Source: Bacillota bacterium
GTDB lineage: Bacteria; Bacillota; UBA4882; UBA10575
Reading direction: 5' to 3'
DNA length: 64,000 bases
NCBI GenBank assembly: GCA_012838955.1
Contig: DUOH01000045.1
Coordinates: forward strand, 1 to 64,000
Shown: positions 45,866 through 54,800 of the stretch, one piece after another
How positions within the stretch are numbered: the stretch's first letter is position 1
Layout of the letters: the number at the start of each line of letters is the position of its first letter
Made by a program: the position numbers and the translations under genes
Notes under the pieces: model-generated
Told to the model about the DNA's origin: nothing
The model's database searches: none
The model's input: the letters and a program-made list of their open reading frames with translations, nothing else

Positions 45866-46108
45866 TTACTCTTTTCCACTGGTTAAGGCCCCGTGTTTGG
45901 TGAGAATTTCGGCTCTGCCCCGAATCTTCATGGCGGAAGTGGTCTTGGTGAACTGCACCAACATCACCTCGCCCTGATCCAATTTTTCCGTATGATGAAA
46001 CTTGGTCTCTTTCCCACGGGTCAAACCGATTAAAGTCACCCCGTCCTCTAGCGCCTTTACTATAATGTAATCTCCAAAAACCTCGTCCTCATAAAAGTTA
46101 TCCTCCAT
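45866..46108 (-). CDS. mtrB: Tryptophan RNA-binding attenuation protein (TRAP)
   Basis: 80 residues closely matching Bacillus TRAP: VKALEDGVTLIGLTRG, TKFHHTEKLDQGEV and TTSAMKIRGRAEIL. Aligning to B. subtilis with an offset of 5, the RNA-contacting residues are kept (K42, K61, R63 for K37, K56, R58), as are the tryptophan-site threonines (T30, T35). TRAP forms an 11-subunit ring that, with tryptophan, wraps (G/U)AG repeats in trp leaders to cause termination. Start ATG 46108 is preferred over GTG 46117, which sits at the ribosome site. No trp operon, folE or anti-TRAP gene is in the window, so its target lies elsewhere. Confidence 0.92.
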   Translation of the reverse strand: MEDNFYEDEVFGDYIIVKALEDGVTLIGLTRGKETKFHHTEKLDQGEVMLVQFTKTTSAMKIRGRAEILTKHGALTSGKE

Positions 46109-46239
46109 CAGCCTCACCTTTCCTCCGAAATCCCCTATTGAAGACGATCCGTCTTTCTCCGGGGTTCCTTATGATCGTCGTTATGTTGTAACCTCCATAG
46201 CTGATTATCCTATAATTATCCATTATAGACTGCACTTTT

Positions 46240-46268
46240 ATTATAGGCATAATTCAGCCAAAAATCAA
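46240..46268 (-). promoter_or_regulatory. Sigma-A promoter of mtrB
   Basis: Minus strand TTGATT (46263-46268), 17-bp spacer, perfect TATAAT (46240-46245). The -10 lies within an inverted repeat, ATTATAGG (46240-46247) with CCTATAAT (46209-46216). No run of GAG/TAG triplets suggesting TRAP autoregulation is evident in the 130-nt leader. Confidence 0.75.
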
Positions 46269-46349
46269 GTTCTACCCAAAACTAGCGCGTGTATGGATAA
46301 CCGCAGGCAGACGGGGATGGATTATTCATATGGATGATCCCAGATGGAT

Positions 46350-47033
46350 TTATTCCATCGATTCCTGGAGAGCACTGCTTCGTTCAGCCGACGATTCCAC
46401 GCTTGAGCCAAAACCAAAAGGAGGATACTTGCCGAAGACCAAGACCCGATCACCTGCGGCTAGGATCTCCGGCCCTTTTGGAAAGACCGTAAACTTATTC
46501 TTCCTGATAATCGCCAGGACCAGCAATTCTCGCTTCCTCAAGTTCAACTCAGCCAGGGTGGAACCGATCCATTCTTTTCCCGGACCGTCGGCGGTAAGAG
46601 TAATCTCCAAGACACCATAGTCGGGGTCTAGTTCATATAGGTGTTGCCAGTTCATACCGGATACCGAAAACCTGGTGAGAAACAGTAGGCCGCCGAGGAA
46701 AGCAAAGAGGCAAAGCACGGTTAAGGCCAGAGTCAACAGATCAGGCGCGAAAACAAGTCGGAAGATGGTAACCACGAATAATAGGCGCCCCATCTTTAAG
46801 GTCATCAGCAATAGGATGTTTTGCTGTCCTTCCGCTCGGGCCGCGGCCTTTACCGTCGGTCGTGAGTTGTAGGGGCATCCCGGAAAATGCTGTATGACGT
46901 AGATAAGAAACGCTCTCAGCCGATCTCGGCGCTCCACACCCGGGTCTTTACCGCTGTTTATGTAGAACAACAACAGAACCGTGATCCCCCAGAACAAAAA
47001 GAAGACCAGGAGGATCAGGGAGCCGGTGGTCAT
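46350..47033 (-). CDS. Membrane protein with C-terminal TrkA-C (RCK_C) domain
   Basis: About 227 residues from ATG 47033 (MTTGSLILL), eight bases after GGGGGAGG. One N-terminal helix (3-25), a cytosolic loop, then two helices (about 80-125) lead into a TrkA-C domain (about 140-212: GKEWIGSTLAELNLRKRELL, then VFPKGPEILAAGDRVLVFGK). TrkA-C domains bind nucleotides such as c-di-AMP or other ligands in K+ transporters. No NAD-binding TrkA-N domain or ion-channel pore motif is seen, so it is a sensor-like membrane protein of unknown function. Confidence 0.75.
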   Translation of the reverse strand: MTTGSLILLVFFLFWGITVLLLFYINSGKDPGVERRDRLRAFLIYVIQHFPGCPYNSRPTVKAAARAEGQQNILLLMTLKMGRLLFVVTIFRLVFAPDLLTLALTVLCLFAFLGGLLFLTRFSVSGMNWQHLYELDPDYGVLEITLTADGPGKEWIGSTLAELNLRKRELLVLAIIRKNKFTVFPKGPEILAAGDRVLVFGKYPPFGFGSSVESSAERSSALQESME

Positions 47034-47102
47034 CTCTGTGGCCTCCCCCCTCATATGAGTTACGCCTACATTAAAGGTATGAGCGAAGAGGGGGAATTAG
47101 TC

Positions 47103-47966
47103 CTACCTTTTCGGCATCCCAGAGCATTCGTGCCTGTGGGTGCAGGCGCGTTGGCGAACGGCTTCAAAAATTAGAATTCCCGCAGCGGTAGCCACATTAA
47201 GCGACTCCGCCCCCCCGGGTAGTGGGATCTGAACCGGTACTCCGGCAGTGGCCGCCTCTGGCTGCGGGCCTTTGCCTTCGTTCCCCAACAGAATTAGAGT
47301 GGGCATGGTAAAATCATAATCATAATATACCTTTGCCCCGCGCGGGTCCCCGGAAACAATGGTGACTCCGTTCTCCCGCGCCCAGGCAAGTACCTGAGTC
47401 AAAGGTGTCCGGTGAATAGTCAGGTTAAAGATACCGCCTTGAGAAGAGCGTACGGCCTTTCCGGAATAGGGGTCAACGGTGCCGGGAGTAACAAACAGAT
47501 TCTTAATCCCCGCTCCCCAGGCGGTGCGGAGAATTGTCCCCAAGTTACCGGGGTCTTGAATCTCATTTAGGAGCAGACCCAAAAACCCCTTGGCCAATGA
47601 TTCCCTGCCCGGTGGCGCGGCAGCCGCGGGAGGAAGCTCCAGTAAACCCAGGATCCCTTGGGGGTTTTCCGTCTCCGCCAGTTCTCTAAAGAGTCTCTTC
47701 GTCACGTAATAAAGGGGGATCCCTCTGGCTTTCGCGGTCTGCGCCAAAACCCCGACGGTAAAGTGGGAACCGCCGTCATCTCCTGGGCCGGCTTGATCTT
47801 CCCCTACCAGAATCAGTCCTTTAATCCTCCGGGCAAAAGGAGAGGCTAAAGCCTCCTCGATTAGATGTGGCCCCTCCGCTATAAACAAACCGTGCTTGAG
47901 TCGGCCTTTTTTCCTCTGTAGAGCAGCGACGGTCTTAATTAACGGGTTTTCTTTACTGGAAATCAT
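47103..47966 (-). CDS. TrmH/SpoU-family RNA 2'-O-methyltransferase
   Basis: 287 residues. An N-terminal substrate-binding domain (1-110, SKENPLIKTVAALQRKKGR, FIAEGPHLIEEA) precedes the knotted SPOUT domain with its three motifs: NEIQDPGNLGTILRTAWGAG, LLGNEGKG and IPLPGGAESLNVATAAGIL. It uses SAM to methylate a ribose in rRNA, probably 23S rRNA, but the exact site cannot be told. It is downstream of rplT, separated by a terminator, a position often seen in Firmicutes before pheS. Confidence 0.92.
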   Translation of the reverse strand: MISSKENPLIKTVAALQRKKGRLKHGLFIAEGPHLIEEALASPFARRIKGLILVGEDQAGPGDDGGSHFTVGVLAQTAKARGIPLYYVTKRLFRELAETENPQGILGLLELPPAAAAPPGRESLAKGFLGLLLNEIQDPGNLGTILRTAWGAGIKNLFVTPGTVDPYSGKAVRSSQGGIFNLTIHRTPLTQVLAWARENGVTIVSGDPRGAKVYYDYDFTMPTLILLGNEGKGPQPEAATAGVPVQIPLPGGAESLNVATAAGILIFEAVRQRACTHRHECSGMPKR

Positions 47967-48081
47967 GAATGAAGGGACCTCCTTTCGGCTGAGATGATAG
48001 AGACGTATTTGCCCGGGTTAAACAGGGGGCTCATTTCTGAGACGCATATACTGGTTGAGTGGGAATTGCCGTTGATACATA

Positions 48082-48112
48082 CTAAAGCCGGCCCTCGGAT
48101 GAGGGCCGGACT
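48082..48112 (-). terminator. Terminator of infC-rpmI-rplT
   Basis: CCGGCCCTC (48088-48096), GGAT loop, GAGGGCCGG (48101-48109): a 9-bp GC stem. The minus strand then reads CTTTAGTATG, a weak T-tract. It lies just past the rplT stop. Confidence 0.7.
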
Positions 48113-48126
48113 TGAATTCATCATCG

Positions 48127-48480
48127 TTATTTACTTGCTTTGGCGATCCCAACTAATTCTTGGAAAGCCTGATTATCGTGGACAGCCAAGTCTGCCAGGA
48201 CTTTCCGGTTAATATTAACCCCGGCCCGCTTCAGTCCGCTGATGAAAGCACTGTATGAAAGGCCGTTCATCCTGGCTGCCGCATTAATCCGGGTGATCCA
48301 TAAGCGGCGAAAATCTCGCTTTTTGGCGCGCCGGTCCCGGTAAGCGTAAGCCAGCGACTTCAACACCTGCTGATTTGCGGCTCGAAAGATCCGGCTTTTG
48401 GAACCGCGGTATCCTTTTGCTAATTTCAATATTTTCTTATGACGCTGTCTGGTGACAGTTCCACCTTTTACACGTGCCAC
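48127..48480 (-). CDS. rplT: 50S ribosomal protein L20
   Basis: 117 residues: [20 protein letters not shown], then [20 protein letters not shown] and [18 protein letters not shown] are classic L20 segments. L20 binds 23S rRNA early in 50S assembly and in Firmicutes represses this operon through its leader RNA. Last gene of infC-rpmI-rplT. Confidence 0.98.
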   Translation of the reverse strand: MARVKGGTVTRQRHKKILKLAKGYRGSKSRIFRAANQQVLKSLAYAYRDRRAKKRDFRRLWITRINAAARMNGLSYSAFISGLKRAGVNINRKVLADLAVHDNQAFQELVGIAKASK

Positions 48481-48518
48481 AATTATTCCCCCATTCTAGA
48501 AATCGTGTTTTTCCTAAT

Positions 48519-48713
48519 TTACTTAGCCAGCATTCTCTTCACGCGTCTGGTGTCCGCGGGACTTACAAGATCGGGTTGCCTGAGATTTCTCTTTCTCTTT
48601 GCTGACTTCTTCTCTAAAATATGGCTCTTATAAGCGCTGTTCTTTTTAATTTTACCGCTTCCGGTTAATGAAAATCTTTTGGCAGCTCCCCGATGGGTCT
48701 TCATCTTAGGCAT
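48519..48713 (-). CDS. rpmI: 50S ribosomal protein L35
   Basis: 64 residues: [20 protein letters not shown] and the [12 protein letters not shown] ending are diagnostic. Its ATG overlaps the end of infC by 8 bases (ATGCCTAA), implying translational coupling. Confidence 0.98.
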   Translation of the reverse strand: MPKMKTHRGAAKRFSLTGSGKIKKNSAYKSHILEKKSAKRKRNLRQPDLVSPADTRRVKRMLAK

Positions 48714-49242
48714 TCTTACTCTCCCTTTCTTTCTCTTGTTTGGGGCTTAAGATCATAATCATCTGCTTCCCTTCGATTTTGGGCTCTCTCTCCAGATTTG
48801 CATATTCTTTAACGGCCTCGTAAAGCTGCAAAAGGAGGGTTTTTCCCAGATCCGCATGGACGATCTCCCGTCCCCGAAACCTGACGGAAGCCTTGACTTT
48901 ATTCCCTGCGTTAAGGAATTTAATTGCGGATTTAACCTTCACTTGAAAATCGTGGGTCTCAATCTTCGGCGTGAGCCGCACTTCTTTTACTTCCACAACT
49001 TTTTGTTTCTTGCGTGCTTCCCGCTCTCTTTTACTCTGCTCATACCGGTATTTGCCGTAGTCCATGATCTTACAGACCGGCGGCTTTGCGGTAGGCGCCA
49101 CTTCAACCAGGTCCAGCTCCTTCTCTTGAGCTAGGCGCAATGCTTCTTTGACGGGTAAAATCCCCAGCTGTTCTCCATCAGCACTAACCACCCTGACTTC
49201 TCTCGTCCGGATTTCCTCATTAATTCGCAGCTCGTTATTAAT
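48706..49242 (-). CDS. infC: Translation initiation factor IF-3, AUU start
   Basis: 178 residues when started at ATT 49242: (M/I)[19 protein letters not shown], the expected IF-3 N-terminus. AGGAGGTG ends eight bases upstream. No ATG, GTG or TTG occurs in this frame between the preceding in-frame stop (TAG, in GATTAGAAG) and this codon; the first internal GTG would delete 17 conserved residues. AUU starts of infC are known in other bacteria, where IF-3 represses its own translation by rejecting the non-canonical codon. Domains: N-terminal (1-75, [11 protein letters not shown]), C-terminal (90-175, [14 protein letters not shown]). It opens the infC-rpmI-rplT operon. Confidence 0.93.
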   Translation of the reverse strand: MNNELRINEEIRTREVRVVSADGEQLGILPVKEALRLAQEKELDLVEVAPTAKPPVCKIMDYGKYRYEQSKREREARKKQKVVEVKEVRLTPKIETHDFQVKVKSAIKFLNAGNKVKASVRFRGREIVHADLGKTLLLQLYEAVKEYANLEREPKIEGKQMIMILSPKQEKERESKNA

Positions 49243-49530
49243 CGGCCGACACCTCCTGATCTTCTAATCACTAAAATTAAGCAAATTAATTAACTTAATT
49301 AAGCTAATTACCTAATAAATAAGACTCATTGACAAGTTAATCAAACTGGTTGACCAGTATTAAGCAGATAATAAATAAGGCGAACAGAATCCTCTGCTCG
49401 CCATAAAAACCTGTTACAAAAATGTCCCACGCTTGTGTGGGCGAATAATGGCTGTTACTACCCAGGCTGACTATGGTCGCCGGGTGAGAAGCAAGAGGCT
49501 TCTACTTTGCTGAAATTATTGTCGTTATTG
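49243..49530 (-). promoter_or_regulatory. infC-rpmI-rplT leader with attenuator (L20-leader type)
   Basis: About 280 nt of untranslated RNA precede infC. It contains a CCCACGC/GTGTGGG hairpin (about 49423-49439) and a 10-bp stem GGCGAGCAGA/TCTGTTCGCC (49379-49402, minus strand) followed by TTATTTATTAT, a likely attenuator. L20-dependent attenuation is established for Firmicutes; assignment here rests on position and hairpins, not on a recognised L20-binding fold. Confidence 0.6.
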
Positions 49531-49559
49531 ATAATAACATTATCTTGGTCTGATGTCAA
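49531..49559 (-). promoter_or_regulatory. Sigma-A promoter of infC-rpmI-rplT
   Basis: Minus strand TTGACA (49554-49559), 17-bp spacer, TATTAT (49531-49536), about 290 bp upstream of infC. Confidence 0.88.
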
Positions 49560-49609
49560 GAACCAGAAAAAAATTCTTTTTAACCGGCTGGTCGGGCCTA
49601 AAAAATACC

Positions 49610-50533
49610 CTACTGCATACCCCAGTGTTCTCTACAGTACTGTACGGCCGCTGCCATAGTCTTAGGCATTGCCGTAGAGAACTCCAGATACTCTCCGGTG
49701 CGCGGATGGCAAAAGCCTAGGACAGCCGCGTGCAAAGCTTGTCCGTCCAGGGTAAAAGGCTCCCTTCCCCTACCGTATACAGGATCTCCAGCCACCGGAT
49801 GCCCGATATGCCGCATATGCACGCGGATTTGATGGGTCCTTCCGGTCTCCAACTGCAATTCCACCAAGGTATAGGGGCCTAATCCCTCTAAAACGCGATA
49901 GTGGGTCACCGCCGGTTTACCCCGGGCCACTACCGCCATTTTTTTGCGTTGTACCGGGTGGCGACCGATGGGGGCATCGATCTTTCCAGCTTTCTCTCTG
50001 AACTTACCGTGGACTAAAGCCAGATAACGTCTGGTCATGGTGTGTTCTTTCAACTGCTTGGCCAAGGAGAGGTGAGCCAAGTCGTTCTTGGCCGCCACCA
50101 AAACTCCGGAGGTGTCTTTGTCCAAGCGGTGGACGATCCCGGGACGGATTACGCCTCCGATGCCGGAAAGGTCTTGACAATGCGCAAGCAAGGCATTGAC
50201 CAAAGTACCGTGGTAGTTGCCGACCGCCGGATGAACCACCATGCCCCGGGGTTTGTTGATCACAATCAGATCCCCATCCTCATAGAGGATTTCCAAGGGT
50301 ATAGGTTGGGCTTGGACTTTCAGAGGTTGGGGTTCTTCGTAATCAACCTCGATTTCGTCGGCGGTTTCCAGCTTGTAACTGGCCTTCACCAGTAAGCCGT
50401 TCACCCTCACCCGCTCGCCTTTGATTAGTTTTTGCAGATAAGCCCGGGAAGGAAAAGAGCTTTTCCCCGATAAATACCGGTCAATTCGTTGGCCGCTCTC
50501 TTCTTCCTTAACTGTCCAGGTGAACCGGGGCAT
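49610..50533 (-). CDS. Ribosomal large-subunit pseudouridine synthase, RluD type
   Basis: 307 residues. An N-terminal S4 RNA-binding domain (1-75, YLSGKSSFPSRAYLQKLIKG) precedes the RluA-family catalytic domain with IVHRLDKDTSGVLVAAK (catalytic Asp near 143) and LETGRTHQIRVH. RluD makes pseudouridines in 23S helix 69; RluD rather than RluC is inferred from length and domain order. Its ATG lies 26 bp inside the end of lgt. The lspA-lgt-rluD unit is translationally linked; lspA-rluD pairing is common. Confidence 0.93.
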   Translation of the reverse strand: MPRFTWTVKEEESGQRIDRYLSGKSSFPSRAYLQKLIKGERVRVNGLLVKASYKLETADEIEVDYEEPQPLKVQAQPIPLEILYEDGDLIVINKPRGMVVHPAVGNYHGTLVNALLAHCQDLSGIGGVIRPGIVHRLDKDTSGVLVAAKNDLAHLSLAKQLKEHTMTRRYLALVHGKFREKAGKIDAPIGRHPVQRKKMAVVARGKPAVTHYRVLEGLGPYTLVELQLETGRTHQIRVHMRHIGHPVAGDPVYGRGREPFTLDGQALHAAVLGFCHPRTGEYLEFSTAMPKTMAAAVQYCREHWGMQ

Positions 50534-51287
50534 TACTTACCTTCTCCGTTCTGTTTTTCATGGCCCATCTCAGGTAGAAGAGGACAGCCAAGGCAATGAA
50601 GAGACAAGCGACTTGAGTGGTACGGAGCCAACCAAAGGCCAAGATTTGGCTATCCCGGAAGATTTCAATGACAAATCTGGTGAGCACATATAACTCCACG
50701 TAGAGCCAGAACAAAAAGCCGTTAAAGTAAGGGCGCTTGCGGTAGAGCCAAAGCACGGCAAAGATAAAGAGGCTGGCGATGATGGCATAGATCTGCGTGG
50801 GGTGACGAAGTAGATCGTCTCCAGCGGCGCACCTCATCGCCCATGGTAGATCGGTGGGAACTCCGTAACAACACCCGTGCAGGAGACAACCGATCCTGGC
50901 GATCGCATAACCAATCGGCAGATAAAGGGCGACCTGATCAGCGATGCGCCACAGAGGCAAGTCGGACTTTTTGCAATGCCTGTATCCGGCCAAAAACCCT
51001 CCGATCACTGCCCCGTAAAAAGATAAACCGCCATCCGGTAGATAAAGAATGGAGATAGGGTCCTGTAAGTATATTGGGAGTTCCAACAGAACATAGAGTA
51101 GTCTGGCCCCAATAATCGCCCAGATTACTATGGGAAGCGCCAAGTCCAGAAGGTGATCAAAGTCCACGATCTTTTTTTGCGTAGTCATCCGGCCCACCCA
51201 GATGACGCCTAACAGAAGAGCGACGGCTACTGCAGTGCCATAGGCATATACGTTAATACCACCGATGGAAAATAAGACATCCCTCAT
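50508..51287 (-). CDS. lgt: Prolipoprotein diacylglyceryl transferase
   Basis: 259 residues, seven predicted membrane helices. Shows the Lgt signatures: DGGLSFYGAVIGGFLAG (near 85) and ARIGCLLHGCCYG (near 131, with the conserved Arg). It adds diacylglycerol to lipobox cysteines of pre-lipoproteins. It starts at the base after the lspA stop, so the two lipoprotein-maturation enzymes are made together. Confidence 0.96.
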   Translation of the reverse strand: MRDVLFSIGGINVYAYGTAVAVALLLGVIWVGRMTTQKKIVDFDHLLDLALPIVIWAIIGARLLYVLLELPIYLQDPISILYLPDGGLSFYGAVIGGFLAGYRHCKKSDLPLWRIADQVALYLPIGYAIARIGCLLHGCCYGVPTDLPWAMRCAAGDDLLRHPTQIYAIIASLFIFAVLWLYRKRPYFNGFLFWLYVELYVLTRFVIEIFRDSQILAFGWLRTTQVACLFIALAVLFYLRWAMKNRTEKVSNAPVHLDS

Positions 51288-51767
51288 TTAAACCTCTCCT
51301 TTCCGGCTGTGCGCAAGAGGTTGATCACGAAAAAGTAAAAAGAAGATGATGACTGCGCCAAGGAAAATGGCGATATCGGCCAGGTTAAAGACAGGCCAGT
51401 TTTGCAAAGGCCAAAAGTCCAGATCAAGAAAGTCGATGACCCTGCCGCGCAGTATGCGGTCGATAAAATTACCCAAAGCACCGCCTAATCCTACAGCCAT
51501 ACCACAGCGGAAAACAGGGGGTTGCTTTTTGATTTGCCAACGATACCTATATACCAGATAGAACAGGGCCAGAGTCAGCAAGAGAAGAAGAGGCGTCATC
51601 CTCTTCAGCATGCCAAAGGCGGCGCCCGGATTTTCCACATAGGTAAAGGACAGCACTCCGGGGATCACCGTAATGCTTTGGTTTAGGGACAAAAAGGTCC
51701 TGATCCCCAGCTTGACCCCTTGGTCAAGCAAGGCGACGAAGATAATCAGGGCATAAAAACTTACCAC
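51288..51767 (-). CDS. lspA: Signal peptidase II (lipoprotein signal peptidase)
   Basis: 159 residues from GTG 51767 (MVSFYALIIF), eight bases after CAGGAGG; an ATG upstream contains that site and is unlikely. Four membrane helices. The aspartyl protease pair is in NFIDRILRGRVIDFLDL and NLADIAIFLG. It cleaves the signal peptide after Lgt has modified the cysteine. Confidence 0.95.
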   Translation of the reverse strand: MVSFYALIIFVALLDQGVKLGIRTFLSLNQSITVIPGVLSFTYVENPGAAFGMLKRMTPLLLLLTLALFYLVYRYRWQIKKQPPVFRCGMAVGLGGALGNFIDRILRGRVIDFLDLDFWPLQNWPVFNLADIAIFLGAVIIFFLLFRDQPLAHSRKGEV

Positions 51768-51895
51768 CCGCAAAACCTCCTGTTTCATGGTAATTATCAC
51801 CGAAGCGGGGTCATTTGTCAAGCAAGCCCTTTTAGAGCAAAGCCTCTTTTCTTGTATTCTATACCCCCGAAGATTATTGCCTCCTGTTTTGAACG

Positions 51896-54800
51896 CTAAA
51901 AGAGGGTTAATTGGTTACACTCAGGCAACCCTGTCAGACAGCCGTGGTTCTTCAACACTTCAATCACTGCCGAAGACAGCCGAGCACGGGTCTTCAGATC
52001 TTCAACCGAGCAGAACTCCTGTTCCTGTCTGGCCTGAACCAGACTGCGGGCGGCGCTCACCCCCAAACCCTGCAGCGCGGCTAAAGGAGGACGCAGGCCA
52101 TGCTCGGTAATTAAGAACTTGCGGGCATCGGATTCATACAGATCCACCGGCAAAAATTTAACCCCTCTCAGCATAGCTTCTAAGACAACCTCCAGGATGG
52201 TACAGATATTCTTCTCCCTGGCAGTGGCCTCATTCCCCTTGGCCTGAATCTCCCGGAGATAGTTTCGGATGTATTCTTCCCCTTTCAGCACCAGATCAGC
52301 ATCGAATTCATCAGCCCGTACCGTAAAGTAAGTGGCGTAGAAAGCCTCGGGCATATGGACTTTGAAGTAAGCGATACGGAACGCCATCATTACATAGGCG
52401 GCCGCATGGGCCTTGGGGAAGAGATACTTAATCTTCAGACAGGAATCTATATACCACTGGGGAATATCATGGGCCTGTAGTTCTTTAATATCCTCCTCAT
52501 CCAGCCCCCGTCCCTTGCGCACCTTCTCCATGATCCTAAAAGCTGTCTTGGGAGGTACCCCCCTGAAGATTAGGTCATTCATGATATTATCCCGGGTGGA
52601 GATTACTTGAGAGAGGGTGGCCTTGCCTTCCTTAATCAACTCCTCGGCGTTTCCCAGCCACACATTAGTGCCATGGGACAGCCCGGAGATATAAAGAAGT
52701 TCCGAAAAGGTGGTGGGCTTCGTCTGCTGCAACATCTGCCGGACAAAAGCAGTACCGAATTCGGGAATGCCCAAGGTACCCAGATCATAATCGAGATCCT
52801 CACCGGAAATACCCAAAGGCGCGGCTGAAGAGAAGATGGCCATGGTTTCCGGATCATCCATGGGCACGTTCTTCGGGTCAAAGCCGGTCAGATCATGGAG
52901 CATCCTGATGACCGTGGGGTCATCATGCCCTAGGATATCAAGTTTTACTAAATGTCCTTCCAAAGCGGCGTGGTAATCAAAGTGAGTAGTAACCCACTCC
53001 GCATTCCGGTCATTGGCCGGATACTGTATGGGAGAGAAGTTATAAATCTCCTGGTCTTGGGGGACCACGATCAACCCGCCCGGATGCTGACCGGTGGAAC
53101 GGCGTACTCCGGAACACCCCTGCACCAACCGGTTGATCTCGGCCTGTCGTAGTCTGATCCCTCTTTCCTCCATAAAACCGCGGATAAAACCAAAAGCTGT
53201 CTTCTCCGCCAATCCGGTAATGGTTCCAGCCCGGAAAACGTAACCCTTGCCAAAAAGCTCTTCCGTGTATTTATGGACAATGGGCTGATACTCACCAGAG
53301 AAATTCAAGTCAATATCAGGTTCCTTGTCTCCTTCAAACCCCATGAAAGTGGCGAACGGAATATCCTGCCCGTCTTTGATTAAAGGCTGGCCGCAGTTGG
53401 GACAGTCTTTGGCGGGTAGATCATAACCGGACCCGTAGGCGCCGGTCTCTTTAAACTCCGAATACAGGCAGTTCGCGCAACGGTAATGGGCGGGTAATGG
53501 GTTAACTTCTGTAATGTCACACATCGTAGCCACAAAGGAAGAGCCGACCGAACCCCTTGATCCCACCAAGTAGCCGTCATCCAAGGATTTCTTCACCAGC
53601 TTGTGTGCGATTAGATATAAGACCGCGTATCCGTGGCCAATGATGCTTTTTAATTCCATTTCCAATCGTTCTCTCACTAAAGCGGGCAAAGGATTCCCGT
53701 AGAGCTCCTCCGCCCGCTTATATGACATCTTCCTAATCTCCTGATCAGCGCCGGGAATCTTCGGCGGATAAAAGGCGGAGGGCACCGGTTGGATATCTTC
53801 GATTGCATCTGCCAAAGCCAAAGGATTTTCGATCACAACTTGCCGCCTGAGATCATCAGGCAAATATGAGAATTCCGCCAGCATCTCGGTGGTGGTGCGC
53901 AGAAAGACCGGTGGCTGGTGATCAGCGTCGTCATATCCTTGTCCGGCCATGAGAATACGCCGGAAGACTTCATCTTCCGGCCGGAGAAAATGCACATCAC
54001 CTGTAGCAATCACCGGCTTCTGCAAGTCCTGGCCCAACCGACAAATCCTCCGGTTGTACTCCATAAGCTGTTCTTGGGTAGCCCTTCCTTCTCTGAGTAG
54101 AAATTCGTTGTTACCCAAAGGCTGAATCTCAAGAAAATCATAGAACGCTGCGATCTTCCTGAGCTTTTCCTCTTCTACCCCGTCCAAGATGGCCTGGAAC
54201 AATTCCCCTGATTCACAGGCCGTACCCAGGAGCAGGCCTTCCCGGTACTTCTGGAGCAGGGTACGGGGCAGGCGGGGATGTCTGTGAAAATATCTGAGAT
54301 GAGCTTCTGATACTAAGCGATACAAATTCTTGAGACCGGTCATATTCCGGACCAAAAGCAATATATGATAAGTTTTGAGTTGTTCCGGTTTGATGCAGGC
54401 GCACAAACTGTTAAGCTCGGCCCATTTTGTAATGGCTTTTTCTTGACATGAGGCAAAAGCCTTCTGAAGAATCTGCCAGGTAGTACGGGCATCATCAGTA
54501 GCCCGGTGGTGATTTTCTTGTTTTATCCCCAGTTCTTTGGCGACCACATTCAAACGGTGACTCTTTAAATCAGGCCATAATGCCCTGCTGAGCGCCAACG
54601 TATCCAAGACCGGGGGTGTATACTCCTCCCCCATAACCGTCCGGATTTTTTTAGTTAAAAACCCCAGATCGAAGTGGGCATTATGCGCTACAAAGACCGC
54701 TTCGTCCACAAAATTCATAAACTCCGGTAGAATTTCGCCGGGCCCGCGGGCGCCCGCCACCATGGCATCGGTAATCCCGGTTAGCTCGATGATCCGGGGG

